The notes below the pieces were generated by a model. It had not been told where the DNA came from, did no database searches, and saw only the letters and a program-made list of their open reading frames with translations. From positions 541,820 to 605,819 of the forward strand of contig NZ_JAJSAQ010000003.1 in assembly GCF_021729075.1 (NCBI RefSeq): a DNA stretch of 64,000 bases. The letters are read 5' to 3'. This stretch comes from Microbulbifer guangxiensis (GTDB taxonomy: Bacteria; Pseudomonadota; Gammaproteobacteria; Pseudomonadales; Cellvibrionaceae). Numbering within the stretch: the stretch's first letter is position 1; the number at the start of each line of letters is the position of its first letter. Made by a program: the position numbers and the translations under genes. Shown here in pieces: positions 47,065 to 57,500 of this stretch.

Positions 47065-47571
47065 ATGCCCACACTGCTGTTGCTGTTCATTGTCGTGCCC
47101 ATTCTGGAGATGTGGCTGCTGATCACTGTGGGCCGCGAGATCGGCGCCCTGCCGACTATCGGCCTGGTGTTGCTGACTGCTGTGGTGGGGCTGGCACTAC
47201 TGCGGCGGCAGGGGCTGTCGACCATTCTGCGGGCCCAGCAGAAGATGCAGGTGGGCGAACTGCCCGCCCGGGAAATGGCAGAGGGCATCTTCCTGGCCGT
47301 GGGCGGCGCGCTGCTGTTGACCCCGGGGTTCTTCACTGATGCACTGGGCTTCGCCTGCCTGATCCCCGGGCTGCGCCAGCTGGTACTGGGCCGCCTGCTG
47401 CGCCATGTGGTCGTCGTGCGTGGGCCCGGCTATCCTCCCGGCGGCCAGTACGGTCCGCGCCGGGGTCCGGGTCGCGAAAGCGATAGCGACATTATCGAGG
47501 GGGAGTATTCCCATGAGGACCGGAACCGGGTGCGCGACTCACGGGATCGTGACCGGCCTGACGACCACTGA
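47065..47571 (+). CDS. fxsA: FxsA family membrane protein
   Basis: A 168-residue inner-membrane protein of the FxsA family (in E. coli, overproduction relieves phage T7 exclusion by F). The N-terminus PTLLLLFIVVPILEMWLLITVGREIGALPTIGLVLLTAVVGLALLRRQG and the motif LLLTPGFFTDALGFACLIPGLR are characteristic. The hydrophilic tail is rich in Arg, Asp and Gly. ATG 47065 chosen by family N-terminus. It lies just before groES, a frequent gammaproteobacterial order. Confidence 0.93.
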   Translation: MPTLLLLFIVVPILEMWLLITVGREIGALPTIGLVLLTAVVGLALLRRQGLSTILRAQQKMQVGELPAREMAEGIFLAVGGALLLTPGFFTDALGFACLIPGLRQLVLGRLLRHVVVVRGPGYPPGGQYGPRRGPGRESDSDIIEGEYSHEDRNRVRDSRDRDRPDDH

Positions 47572-47659
47572 TTCTGGCTAAAAAACAAACGCTTTTCGGG
47601 CCGCCAACCCCCGGCGGCCCTAAATCCCCACCCCCTGCGCAGTTTTTTTACTTTTTGCT

Positions 47660-47685
47660 GTTGAAATCCCTTCCCCCGCCCATAG
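47660..47685 (+). promoter_or_regulatory. heat-shock (sigma32-type) promoter candidate for groESL
   Basis: GTTGAAA at 47660-47666 and GCCCATAG at 47678-47685 fit the sigma32 pattern CTTGAAA-N11-CCCCATNT with one mismatch in each box. They lie about 130 bp before groES. No CIRCE inverted repeat is present, so HrcA control is not expected. Confidence 0.5.
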
Positions 47686-47810
47686 ATAGGGTGCACGCAG
47701 AATTTTGCCCCGGCCCTGGCAGCAGGGCAGGGCGATGAGACCGGCGGCCTCCGGGCCAAGGGTCCTCCATCTGGAAAACCTTAAGAAACGACTCAATGGA
47801 GAGCCTATCC

Positions 47811-48104
47811 ATGAAAATTCGTCCTTTACACGACCGCGTCGTAGTACGCCGTAAGGAAGAAGAAGAGAAGACCGCTGGCGGCATCGTGCTGCCGGGCGCT
47901 GCCAAAGAAAAGCCCAACCAGGGTGAAGTGGTCGCCGTGGGCGAAGGCAAGCTGCTGGACAACGGCGACGTGCGCGCACTGGCCGTGAAAGTAGGCGACA
48001 CCGTGGTGTTCGGCCGCTATGCCGACAGCAACACCCTGAAGGTGGACGGCGAAGAGCTGATCATCATGAGCGAGAGCGACATCTACGGCGTGCTGGAAGG
48101 CTAA
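47811..48104 (+). CDS. groES: co-chaperonin GroES
   Basis: This 97-residue heptameric lid of the GroEL folding chamber begins [19 protein letters not shown]. The mobile loop is [23 protein letters not shown] (about 17-39). [35 protein letters not shown] matches the family to the end. I start at ATG 47811, not the in-frame ATG at 47796 whose GGAG is the ribosome binding site. groEL follows 47 bp later. Confidence 0.98.
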   Translation: MKIRPLHDRVVVRRKEEEEKTAGGIVLPGAAKEKPNQGEVVAVGEGKLLDNGDVRALAVKVGDTVVFGRYADSNTLKVDGEELIIMSESDIYGVLEG

Positions 48105-48139
48105 GCCCGGCGCTCACCCAAACGCACACACAGAATTGA

Positions 48140-49792
<1,653 letters not shown>

Positions 49793-49814
49793 GCCGGCCT
49801 TCCTGCCTACTCCG

Positions 49815-49842
49815 AAAGCCCCGCACTCGCGGGGCTTTTTTT
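49815..49842 (+). terminator. intrinsic terminator after groEL
   Basis: AAAGCCCCGC-actc-GCGGGGCTTT followed by a T run, 22 bp after the groEL stop: a 10-bp stem with a tetraloop. Confidence 0.92.
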
Positions 49843-50302
49843 GTTTTGCTCTCGATCCCCCCATCCCCCATCCCCATCCTCCCGCAGCAGTTTCCCCGGG
49901 TTGAACGACTCTGTGCTCGAGCCGGCATTGGCCGTCCCGGTCAGGCAAGCGCTGAACTTCGTCGAATGCGCCATATTGGCTTCAGGAAAAATGGCGCAGA
50001 TGCCCCTGGGCCATGGTCATGGACTGATCGGCGCGCCCTTGGTCTCAATTCGAACAACAGCGTTTGTAAAGTAGTGCCCGTTCGTCTATCTACAGTAACT
50101 GGGTCGGATTGGGTTTTGCGAGGGAGTCTCGAGCACCTTGCAACCGGATTCCCGGCCGATGCAGTAATTGCCATGATTTTCATTGCCGGGCCAGCGACAA
50201 TAATTCCCGGCGTATTGATGCAAACGCTCTGCTGGCACAGATCGGGCGCCCAGGGGTTTTTGCCTCTGCACCTGATACCGTCAGCGGGCAAGTCAGGCGT
50301 AC
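49843..50302. other. 460-bp gap between groEL and the kinase gene
   Basis: No gene with convincing coding signs; open frames here are short and lack ribosome binding sites. The kinase promoter should lie in it, but I see no clear -35/-10 pair. Confidence 0.35.
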
Positions 50303-51973
50303 ATGGATTCTCCCGACATTCAGATACCCGGATACCGCATTCACACTGCCATCGGCCATGGCGGTATGGCATCGGTGTACCTTGCCACACAGGAATCCCT
50401 CAATCGCAAAGTAGCCATCAAGGTCTTGCGACATGGCAACGAACCGGGCATTGGTGAGCGCTTCATTAACGAGGCGCGTTATATCGCCAGCCTCAACAGC
50501 CCCCACATCATTACCATTTACGACATTGCGGCGCTGGAGGGTGGGGACAGTTATATCGCAATGGAGTTTGTCGCTGGAGGCGACCTGGCAGAGAACGCGG
50601 CAAGGCTCAGTTCGGTCCATAGCGCTCTGCAAGTGATCCGGCAGGTGGCGCTGGCCCTGCAGGTAGTACACGACAGCGGCATCATTCACCGGGATGTGAA
50701 GCCGACCAATATCCTGTTCCGCAGGGACGGCACGGCGGTGCTGACCGATTTCGGCATTGCCAAGGAAATAGAAAACCCGTCCGACCTGACTCTGGCCGGG
50801 TTCAGCCTTGGCAGCCCTTCATACAGCAGCCCGGAACAGGCGCAGTGCTTCCCCATCGACCTGACGACCGACATATACAGTCTGGGTGTGGTACTGCTGG
50901 AGCTCCTGCTCGGTTACAACCCATTCAAAGGGGACAGTCACACCAACACGGCCCTCAACCATATTCAGCTGCCGCTGCCGGAGCTACCGTCGAAAATCAG
51001 ACATCTTTCGCCTCTGCTGGAGAAAATGCTGGCCAAAGATCCCGGGGAGCGCTATCAATCTATCGGCGACCTGATCATAGAGATCGACCGGGCCCTGACG
51101 ATGGCCGATGCTACGGCAGCGCCAGGTTCTGCCCTTCAGCCTGTTGCGAGATTCTTTGGCCAATTGCGCTGGCCCGCTTTTGCGCTCCCCGCCCGCTTGG
51201 CTGCGCGCCTACCGGCGCTGTTACCAACCAGGGCTGGCCTGCTGCGGTTCAGGGAGCGGGTAGGCCGGTCCTTGCGCGGAGTGCCCCCCATTCCACGCAG
51301 GGGAAGGCAAAGCCTCGCTGCCATCGCCTGTACCGTGATGATGGCCATCATCTATTTTGCAACTTTCTCTCCGAGTGAAACCGAACGCGAAATAGAGCGC
51401 CTGCTACAGAGAGCGGAGCAGAGCATGCACGCCGGCCGCTTTATGGCACCAGAAAATGACAATGCCCACGATCTCTATGGCCAGGTGTTACAGCTGGATC
51501 ACACCAACCTGAAAGCCATCTGGGGAGTGAAAACGGCGGAACAGAAGCAGGTGGAAGCCTACCTTGCACAGGCCGACCAGGCCCTCGAGCAGCGTCGCCT
51601 GCAGCGCCCGGAGGGAAGCAATGCACTTCACTATTATCGCCAGGCACTGGCCATCCACCCAGAGAACAGTCGCGCCCGCACCGGCATCCGGCAAGTGATC
51701 CAGGAATACATCCGCCTGGCACGTGACGAGATGAGCGAGAGCAACTACAGCCAGGCTACCGATTATGTTGACGGTGGGTTGAGTATCGCCCCGAACAACG
51801 CCCTGCTGCTTTCACTCAGGGACGAAATCAACAAGAGACGAGAGCAACTCCTGGCCCAGCAGCGGCAGCCACCGCCACGCCGGGTAACCCGGGTAAGAGA
51901 AAAACCACCGACGGTCAGGACCTATATCCGCAGTGCGCTGGACAAGCTGCGTGACAAGATTGACGGGGATTGA
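50303..51973 (+). CDS. membrane-anchored Ser/Thr protein kinase with TPR-like periplasmic domain
   Basis: A 556-residue Hanks-type kinase. Catalytic domain about 10-265: glycine loop IGHGGMASVYLA, lysine in KVAIKVL, catalytic loop HRDVKPTNILF, metal-binding DFGIAKE, and the SPSYSSPEQAQ activation end with TDIYSLGVVLLELLLG. A basic juxtamembrane region of about 80 residues (RLAARLPALLPTRAGLLRF) precedes one membrane helix (LAAIACTVMMAIIYFATF, about 345). The outer part is helical with TPR-like units (AEQSMHAGRFMAPENDNAHDLYGQVLQLDH; ADQALEQRRLQRPEGSNALHYYRQALAIHP). No phosphatase, FHA or type VI genes lie nearby, so it is an orphan kinase; its signal and substrates are unknown. Confidence 0.9.
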   Translation: MDSPDIQIPGYRIHTAIGHGGMASVYLATQESLNRKVAIKVLRHGNEPGIGERFINEARYIASLNSPHIITIYDIAALEGGDSYIAMEFVAGGDLAENAARLSSVHSALQVIRQVALALQVVHDSGIIHRDVKPTNILFRRDGTAVLTDFGIAKEIENPSDLTLAGFSLGSPSYSSPEQAQCFPIDLTTDIYSLGVVLLELLLGYNPFKGDSHTNTALNHIQLPLPELPSKIRHLSPLLEKMLAKDPGERYQSIGDLIIEIDRALTMADATAAPGSALQPVARFFGQLRWPAFALPARLAARLPALLPTRAGLLRFRERVGRSLRGVPPIPRRGRQSLAAIACTVMMAIIYFATFSPSETEREIERLLQRAEQSMHAGRFMAPENDNAHDLYGQVLQLDHTNLKAIWGVKTAEQKQVEAYLAQADQALEQRRLQRPEGSNALHYYRQALAIHPENSRARTGIRQVIQEYIRLARDEMSESNYSQATDYVDGGLSIAPNNALLLSLRDEINKRREQLLAQQRQPPPRRVTRVREKPPTVRTYIRSALDKLRDKIDGD

Positions 51974-52027
51974 AGGGAGAGGAAAAAGGGCAAGCCGCAG
52001 GCGGGAAGGGGATCCAGGATGGGACTG

Positions 52028-52063
52028 ACGGTACCCCGGTCACGTCAGTGGCCGGGGTACCGT
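52028..52063. terminator. hairpin between convergent kinase and carnitine dehydrogenase genes
   Basis: ACGGTACCCCGG and CCGGGGTACCGT form a perfect 12-bp stem; TCAC/GTGG can extend it to a 4-nt loop. No T run on either side. Probably ends transcription for both genes or protects their 3' ends. Confidence 0.5.
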
Positions 52064-52083
52064 GTCCATCGAAGGAATGACGA

Positions 52084-53061
52084 TCAGCTGGATGACAGCT
52101 GATGCCGGGCGCGGTGCTCAGCCAGCACCTTGCCGGCGCCAACTTCAAACTCGCTCAGCGCTTCCATGATGCGTACCAGGCAGTTATCCCGCAGGGTTTC
52201 CAGCTCGCGGATGGACTGGTCGCCAGCTTGTTCCTGAGTGCCTTCGACCATCCGGTCGATCAACTGATCGTTCAGCTCCGGTGCTTCCAGTTTGGTCCAC
52301 GGCAGTTTCAGTGCCGGACCGAATTGTTCCAGCATATGGCGCATACCGGTCTCACCCCCGGCCAGGTGGTAAGTCAGGTTGGTGCCCATAAACGCCCAGC
52401 GCAGGCCGGGGCCGTAGGTAATGGCCTGATCCAGTTCACCGGTGGTGGCAACACCATCGTTCACCAGGTGCAGGATTTCCCGCCACACCGCTTCCAGCAG
52501 GCGATCGGACAGGTGGCCGTCGATTTCATTGCGCACGTGCAGCGGGTGCATACCGATGTCCTTGAAGAAGGCCATGGCCCGCTCGACGGTTTCAGTAGAC
52601 GTCTGCTCGCCGCCGACTACTTCCACCAGCGGCAACAGGTACACCGGGTTGAACGGATGGCTGACCACAAAGCGCTCCGGGGCGACCATCTTCTGCTGCA
52701 GTACCGAGGGCTTGAAGCCGGAGGTGGAAGAGCCGATCAGCGCATCTACCGGTGCGGCGCGGCTGATCTCTGCCAGCAGCTCCACTTTCATGGCTTCCCG
52801 CTCCGGGGCGTTCTCCTGAATGAAATACGCCCCTTCACAGGCCTCGGCCAGGGAGCTGGCAAAACGCAGCTTTTCCCTGGAAGCACCCTGGGCCAGCCCG
52901 ACTTTTTCCAGTGACGGCCAGGCGATATCGACGCTTTCGCGCAACTTGCGCTCGGCGTCCGCGCCCGGATCCCAGGCGCTAACTTCGTGTCCGTTGGCCA
53001 GCAACCTAGCCACCCATCCCGCACCGATGACGCCGGTGCCGATAACGGCTGCGTGAGACAT
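52084..53061 (-). CDS. cdhA: L-carnitine dehydrogenase (3-hydroxyacyl-CoA dehydrogenase family)
   Basis: A 325-residue NAD-dependent enzyme predicted to oxidise L-carnitine to 3-dehydrocarnitine. The Rossmann motif AVIGTGVIGAGWVARLLANGHEV starts at residue 5. FIQENAPEREAMK, LIGSSTSGFKPSVLQ and VVSHPFNPVYLLPLVEVVGG are characteristic of the carnitine dehydrogenase branch, where CoA-binding residues of true hydroxyacyl-CoA dehydrogenases are missing. The partner gene (BKACE) ends 9 bp upstream, and the regulator and thioesterase nearby match the carnitine pathway. GGGGGAGAT precedes the ATG. The assignment rests on family resemblance plus context. Confidence 0.88.
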   Translation of the reverse strand: MSHAAVIGTGVIGAGWVARLLANGHEVSAWDPGADAERKLRESVDIAWPSLEKVGLAQGASREKLRFASSLAEACEGAYFIQENAPEREAMKVELLAEISRAAPVDALIGSSTSGFKPSVLQQKMVAPERFVVSHPFNPVYLLPLVEVVGGEQTSTETVERAMAFFKDIGMHPLHVRNEIDGHLSDRLLEAVWREILHLVNDGVATTGELDQAITYGPGLRWAFMGTNLTYHLAGGETGMRHMLEQFGPALKLPWTKLEAPELNDQLIDRMVEGTQEQAGDQSIRELETLRDNCLVRIMEALSEFEVGAGKVLAEHRARHQLSSS

Positions 53062-53070
53062 ATCTCCCCC

Positions 53071-53961
53071 TTAACCCTGTTTTTTCAGTTTCAGACGTTC
53101 GCGGGCTTCTGCCGGTGAGGCAACGGAACCGCCCAGCATTTCCACAATGCTCGCGGCTTTCTCTACCAGCTGTGCATTGGTGGCCAGCTGACCCTTCTTC
53201 AGGTAGAGATTGTCTTCCAGGCCGACGCGCATGTTGCCGCCCATCAGCATGACCTGGGTGGCCATGGGGAACTGGTGGCGACCGATGCCGAAGCCCGCCC
53301 ACTGGGCACCGGCCGGCAGGTTGTCCACCATCGCCTTCAGGGTGCCGAGCTCGGGCGGCGCACCCCAGGGGATGCCCATGCAGAGCTGGAACAGGGGCGG
53401 CTCGTCCAGCAGGCCTTCCGCCAGCATCTGGTTGGCGAACCACAGGTTGCCGGTGTCGAAGATCTCCAGCTCGGGTTTCACGCCCAGCTCCTGCACGCGC
53501 TTGGCACCGATACGCAGCATTTCCGGGGAGGAGATGTAGACCAGGTTGTCGTTGCCGAAGTTGAGGGAACCGCAGTCCAGGGTGCAGATCTCCGGGCGCA
53601 GCGCTTCGATATGCTTGAGCCGCTCCAGGCCGCCGACCACGTCGGTGCCTTTGGCAAAGTCCATCGGGTTCTCATCCGGGCCCAGCAGCAGATCGCCGCC
53701 CATACCGGCGGTCAGGTTGATGACGACATCCGTATCGGACTCGCGAATACGCTCTACCACTTCGCGGTACAGCTCGGTGTCGCGGCTGGGCGCACCCGTC
53801 TCCGGGTCGCGCACGTGAATGTGAGCAATGGCTGCTCCGGCCTTGGCTGCGGCAATGGCATCTTCCGCGATCTGCTTCGGGGTTACCGGTACGTGCGGGC
53901 TTTTTTCGGTGGTGGCACCGGCGCCGGTCAGGGCGCAGGTAATAATGACGTTCTGGTTCAT
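53071..53961 (-). CDS. cdhC: 3-keto-5-aminohexanoate cleavage family (BKACE) enzyme, predicted dehydrocarnitine cleavage
   Basis: A 296-residue TIM-barrel enzyme of the BKACE/DUF849 family. It condenses a beta-keto acid with acetyl-CoA to give acetoacetate and a CoA ester. Here 3-dehydrocarnitine would give betainyl-CoA. Zinc ligands are in [14 protein letters not shown] (two His, about 46) and the catalytic residues in [10 protein letters not shown] and [12 protein letters not shown]. The start is ATG 53961 ([15 protein letters not shown]), eight bases after GGAG; an extension of 12 codons upstream is not needed. First gene of the minus-strand pair with cdhA. Confidence 0.86.
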   Translation of the reverse strand: MNQNVIITCALTGAGATTEKSPHVPVTPKQIAEDAIAAAKAGAAIAHIHVRDPETGAPSRDTELYREVVERIRESDTDVVINLTAGMGGDLLLGPDENPMDFAKGTDVVGGLERLKHIEALRPEICTLDCGSLNFGNDNLVYISSPEMLRIGAKRVQELGVKPELEIFDTGNLWFANQMLAEGLLDEPPLFQLCMGIPWGAPPELGTLKAMVDNLPAGAQWAGFGIGRHQFPMATQVMLMGGNMRVGLEDNLYLKKGQLATNAQLVEKAASIVEMLGGSVASPAEARERLKLKKQG

Positions 53962-54077
53962 TGGTATCAGCTCCAGGTTCTGTTCAGCTGGCGCCAATGC
54001 TAGCGATCACTGACAAAATGGCTCCCGCAAAGCCGCAGGGAACTTTCGCTTATCCGACAGGAGTGGCGTGGGAGTGG

Positions 54078-55094
54078 TCAGGAAGGTTGCCGGCCGCGAT
54101 CCCGGCTGGGGCTGATACCAAAGTCTTCCCGGTAGGCCGAACTGAAATACGCAGCGGACTGAAAACCACAGGAAATAGCGATGTCTAGCACCGTCATATC
54201 GGTCTGGCGCAGCAGTTGGCGGGCGCGCTCCAGGCGCAGACGGCGGTAATAGCGTTTGGGCGGCGTGCCAACTTCCCGCTTGAACAGGCGCTCCAGCTCC
54301 CGCGTGGAGGTTTTTATCTTTTCGGCGATCTGCTGAATGGTGAGCGGGCTCGCCAGATGCTTTTCCATGATCTCGGCAGCCTTGATCAACCGTTTGTTGG
54401 TGGTCATCAGGCGGCCGCGCAGGCTCATCCGCTGCGCATCGTCTGCGCTCTGTACAAAGTTGTAGGTGAACTGCTCGGCCACCGCGTTGGCGAGTTGATG
54501 TCCGTGGCTGGCCCGGATGATGTTGATCATCATGTCGAGGCTGCTGAGCCCCCCTGCCGCAGCGATATGCCCTTCCTCGATCATGAATCGCTCGGGTACT
54601 ACCTGGATGGTGGGGAAGCTTTCCTGAAACCCGCTGCTGGACTCCCAGTGCACGATGGCTTTCTGCCCGTGCAGCAACCCGGCCTTGGCGAGGATGTGGG
54701 CCCCGGTATCCACGCAGCCCAGGTTGATACCGGTGGCCGACAGTCGCCGCAGTTCATGGAACAGGCTGTCCCCGCAGTTTTCCAGCGGATCAAAGCCGGA
54801 CACCACGATGATGGTCTGGTACTCACTGGGGCACTCCGCCAGGCTGTGCGAAACCGTAAAGGGGATGTCGTTGGAGGCCCGCACCGGCGACCCATCTTCG
54901 GAGAGAAAAATGAACTCGAAAAGCTGCTTGTCTGCCGCCCGGTTGGCGACCCGCAGCGGCTCGGAGCAGCAGGCGAGGGCGAAGAATGAAAACTGCGGGA
55001 CCAGAAGAAACCCGATATGGACCACTTCGCTCTGCCCGAATCGGGGTGGCTGGGGGGTGTCTGGCGTGCTCCCTGCTGGTGAATTATTGGTCAT
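54078..55094 (-). CDS. AraC-family regulator with GATase-1-like domain (CdhR/GbdR type)
   Basis: A 338-residue transcription factor. The N-terminal DJ-1/GATase-like sensor domain (about 15-205) contains VHIGFLLVPQFSFFALACCSEPLRVANR and the elbow cysteine region NLGCVDTGAHILAKAGLL. The C-terminal AraC domain carries two helix-turn-helix units (LTIQQIAEKIKTSTRELERLFKREVG and MTVLDIAISCGFQSAAYFSSAYREDFG). CdhR and GbdR, which activate carnitine and glycine-betaine catabolism in Pseudomonas, have this form. It is divergent from the TonB receptor gene, across a 130-bp control region, and close to cdhC-cdhA on its own strand. Confidence 0.88.
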   Translation of the reverse strand: MTNNSPAGSTPDTPQPPRFGQSEVVHIGFLLVPQFSFFALACCSEPLRVANRAADKQLFEFIFLSEDGSPVRASNDIPFTVSHSLAECPSEYQTIIVVSGFDPLENCGDSLFHELRRLSATGINLGCVDTGAHILAKAGLLHGQKAIVHWESSSGFQESFPTIQVVPERFMIEEGHIAAAGGLSSLDMMINIIRASHGHQLANAVAEQFTYNFVQSADDAQRMSLRGRLMTTNKRLIKAAEIMEKHLASPLTIQQIAEKIKTSTRELERLFKREVGTPPKRYYRRLRLERARQLLRQTDMTVLDIAISCGFQSAAYFSSAYREDFGISPSRDRGRQPS

Positions 55095-55223
55095 GTCGGG
55101 CTGGTTAAACTATGCGTCGTATTTCATAAAGTATATGTCGGAGCAGCCAGTAGCATACGCACCTCTTTAGACCTCTAAGGTTTTTCGGAGTCATTTTTAA
55201 CCAAAAGAAGTACTGGAAGTTCG

Positions 55224-57431
55224 ATGCAAACAGCAAGTAAGCCCGCCAACCCCCTCAGTGAAGCAAAGCCCCTCGCTAAAGCAATTTCGACCTCTTTGGC
55301 CATTGTGCTGAGCCACAGTGTAATGGCCCAAGATGCCAAAACAGAACAAGGTGCTACTAATCTGGCGCTGGAAGAGGTCACTGTGACTGCCCAGCGCAAG
55401 TCGCAGAACCTGCAGAGCGTGCCGATCGCCGTCTCCGCCTTCAGTGGCGAGGCGATGGAGCGCGGCAACATGCTGAATGTGGAAGACGTCTCGGCGATGA
55501 CACCGGGCTTCTCCCTCTCCTCCTACAATCCGGTGACACCGCAGCCCTATATTCGCGGCGTGGGCACCAATTCCAGCTCCGTGGGTGACGACGCCTCCGT
55601 CGGCGTGTTCATCGATGAGGTTTATGCCGGTCGCGCCGGCGGTTACCGAGCCGACATGTTCGATGTGCAGCGGGTCGAGGTACTGCGTGGCCCGCAGGGC
55701 TCCCTGTACGGCCGCAACGTCGCCGGTGGTGCCATCAACGTCATCACCAACAGTCCGACGGATTCTTTTGAGGCCAAAACAAAACTGACCTACGGCAACT
55801 ACAACCTGGCAGAGTTGCGCGGCATGGTCAGCGGGCCGCTGGCCGACAACGTCAATGGCCGGATCGCCGTTTCCCACCGCCAGCGCGACGGCTGGATCGA
55901 GAACGTGGCCACCGGCAACGAGCTGGCCAACCAGGACAACCTCTCTGCGCGCGGCAAGCTGGATATCACCCTCGGTGACAACACCGACCTGCTGCTGAGC
56001 GCTGACTATGCGCAGGACGAGCTGATCGGTTCCGGTGCCCGCGCCATCGATGGCTACCAGGAGATCTTCGGAACGGCGCACCCGACCGAGAGCGATGCCG
56101 ACCAGGTGGACCTGTTCCTGGATGGTTACGCTGATCGCGATATGCACGGTGTTTCCGCCAAGCTGACCCACGCGATCGGTGAGATGGACCTGGTTTCCAT
56201 CACTGCCTACCGCGCACAGGAATACGCTTTTGCCGATGACCTGCTGGGCCGCTACCTCGCCCCGGCCAATGCGGCACTGACCAACGACGCTATGGAGGAA
56301 TCCAGCCAGTTCACGCAGGAATTGCGCCTGCAGTCCTCTACGGACAAGCTGGACTGGACTGCCGGTGTCTACTTCTTCCAGGAAGAGGTGGACCGTGTCG
56401 AGAGTTTCGATTCCACCCTCGTGTATGAAACCCTCGGCCTCGGTGACCTGGGTCTGGCTTCCCGCCCGGTGTGGGATGCCAGCAACGAAACCACCAGTTA
56501 CGCCGCTTTCGGTGAAGCGACTTACCTCTTCACCCCGGCGTGGAGCGCGACCCTGGGTGGCCGTTACACGTATGACAAGAAAGACTTTGCCAGCACCGCC
56601 ACAGGCGCGCCGGACCTGTTCGGTTTCCTGGCAGAGGACTACGCGGTGACAGCGGACAAGAGCTGGAGCAAATTTACGCCCAAGGCCACGGTGACCTACA
56701 CCACCGAGAATGCCGATATCGTTTACGTAACCGTCTCCGAGGGTTACAAGGCTGGCGGCTTCAACGGCATCGCGGCAACCGAGCAGGGCGCCACCGTGGC
56801 GTTCAACCCGGAAAACGCCACCAACTACGAGTTCGGTTTCAAATCCAGCCTGCTGGATCAGCGCGTGCGCCTGAACGGTGCCGTGTTCTACCTCGATTAC
56901 ACCGACCTGCAGAGCTTTACCGTCGACCTGGAAACCGGCCAGGTGAAAACCACTACCGGCGATGCCGAAATCAAGGGCATGGAACTGGAAGCGACCGCCT
57001 ACCTGACCGAAGGCCTGCGTGTCGGCCTGAATTATGGCTACACGGACTCCGAGTACGTCCGCTTCGATGCCCGCCCGGAAATTGTCGGCAACAGCCTCGC
57101 GCGTACACCGGAGCAGACCGTATCCGGCAACATCAACTACGAGTGGCTGCTGGATAGTGGATCCGCAATCATTTTCAATGCCAACGCCATGTACCAGGAT
57201 GAGGTGTTCTACAGCGTAGAGAACACTGCGGCGGCCGGTGACGATGCCCGCACCCTGGTCAACGTCAATGCCACCTGGGACAACTACGACGGTCTGGAAG
57301 TCTCCCTGTGGGGCAAGAACCTGACCGACGAAGAGTACCGTGCGCACTCCTTCGAGCAGTCCGGCATGGCCTTCTACATCCCGGGTGAACCCCTGACCTG
57401 GGGCGTTAGCGTCACACGGGAATTCTTCTGA
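55224..57431 (+). CDS. TonB-dependent outer-membrane receptor of the carnitine locus
   Basis: A 735-residue TonB-dependent transporter. The signal peptide ends near LSHSVMAQ; a TonB-box-like ALEEVTVTAQRKSQNLQSVPIAVSAFSG begins the plug (about 45-165). The plug continues with PYIRGVGTNSSSVGDDASVGVFIDEVYAG and VEVLRGPQGSLYGRNVAGGAINV. The 22-strand barrel ends in the conserved GVSVTREFF with a C-terminal aromatic. No CarboxypepD-like or SusD partner. Its place upstream of the BCCT transporter and opposite the CdhR-type regulator suggests uptake of carnitine or acylcarnitines, a role not established for the family. GGAAG precedes the ATG by 8 bases. Confidence 0.88.
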   Translation: MQTASKPANPLSEAKPLAKAISTSLAIVLSHSVMAQDAKTEQGATNLALEEVTVTAQRKSQNLQSVPIAVSAFSGEAMERGNMLNVEDVSAMTPGFSLSSYNPVTPQPYIRGVGTNSSSVGDDASVGVFIDEVYAGRAGGYRADMFDVQRVEVLRGPQGSLYGRNVAGGAINVITNSPTDSFEAKTKLTYGNYNLAELRGMVSGPLADNVNGRIAVSHRQRDGWIENVATGNELANQDNLSARGKLDITLGDNTDLLLSADYAQDELIGSGARAIDGYQEIFGTAHPTESDADQVDLFLDGYADRDMHGVSAKLTHAIGEMDLVSITAYRAQEYAFADDLLGRYLAPANAALTNDAMEESSQFTQELRLQSSTDKLDWTAGVYFFQEEVDRVESFDSTLVYETLGLGDLGLASRPVWDASNETTSYAAFGEATYLFTPAWSATLGGRYTYDKKDFASTATGAPDLFGFLAEDYAVTADKSWSKFTPKATVTYTTENADIVYVTVSEGYKAGGFNGIAATEQGATVAFNPENATNYEFGFKSSLLDQRVRLNGAVFYLDYTDLQSFTVDLETGQVKTTTGDAEIKGMELEATAYLTEGLRVGLNYGYTDSEYVRFDARPEIVGNSLARTPEQTVSGNINYEWLLDSGSAIIFNANAMYQDEVFYSVENTAAAGDDARTLVNVNATWDNYDGLEVSLWGKNLTDEEYRAHSFEQSGMAFYIPGEPLTWGVSVTREFF

Positions 57432-57500
57432 TCCCCGGCCTTCCTGCCGGCGCTCACCGCCTGGTGAGTGCCGGCTTTTACTTCCTGTGAGAGCATGCAA

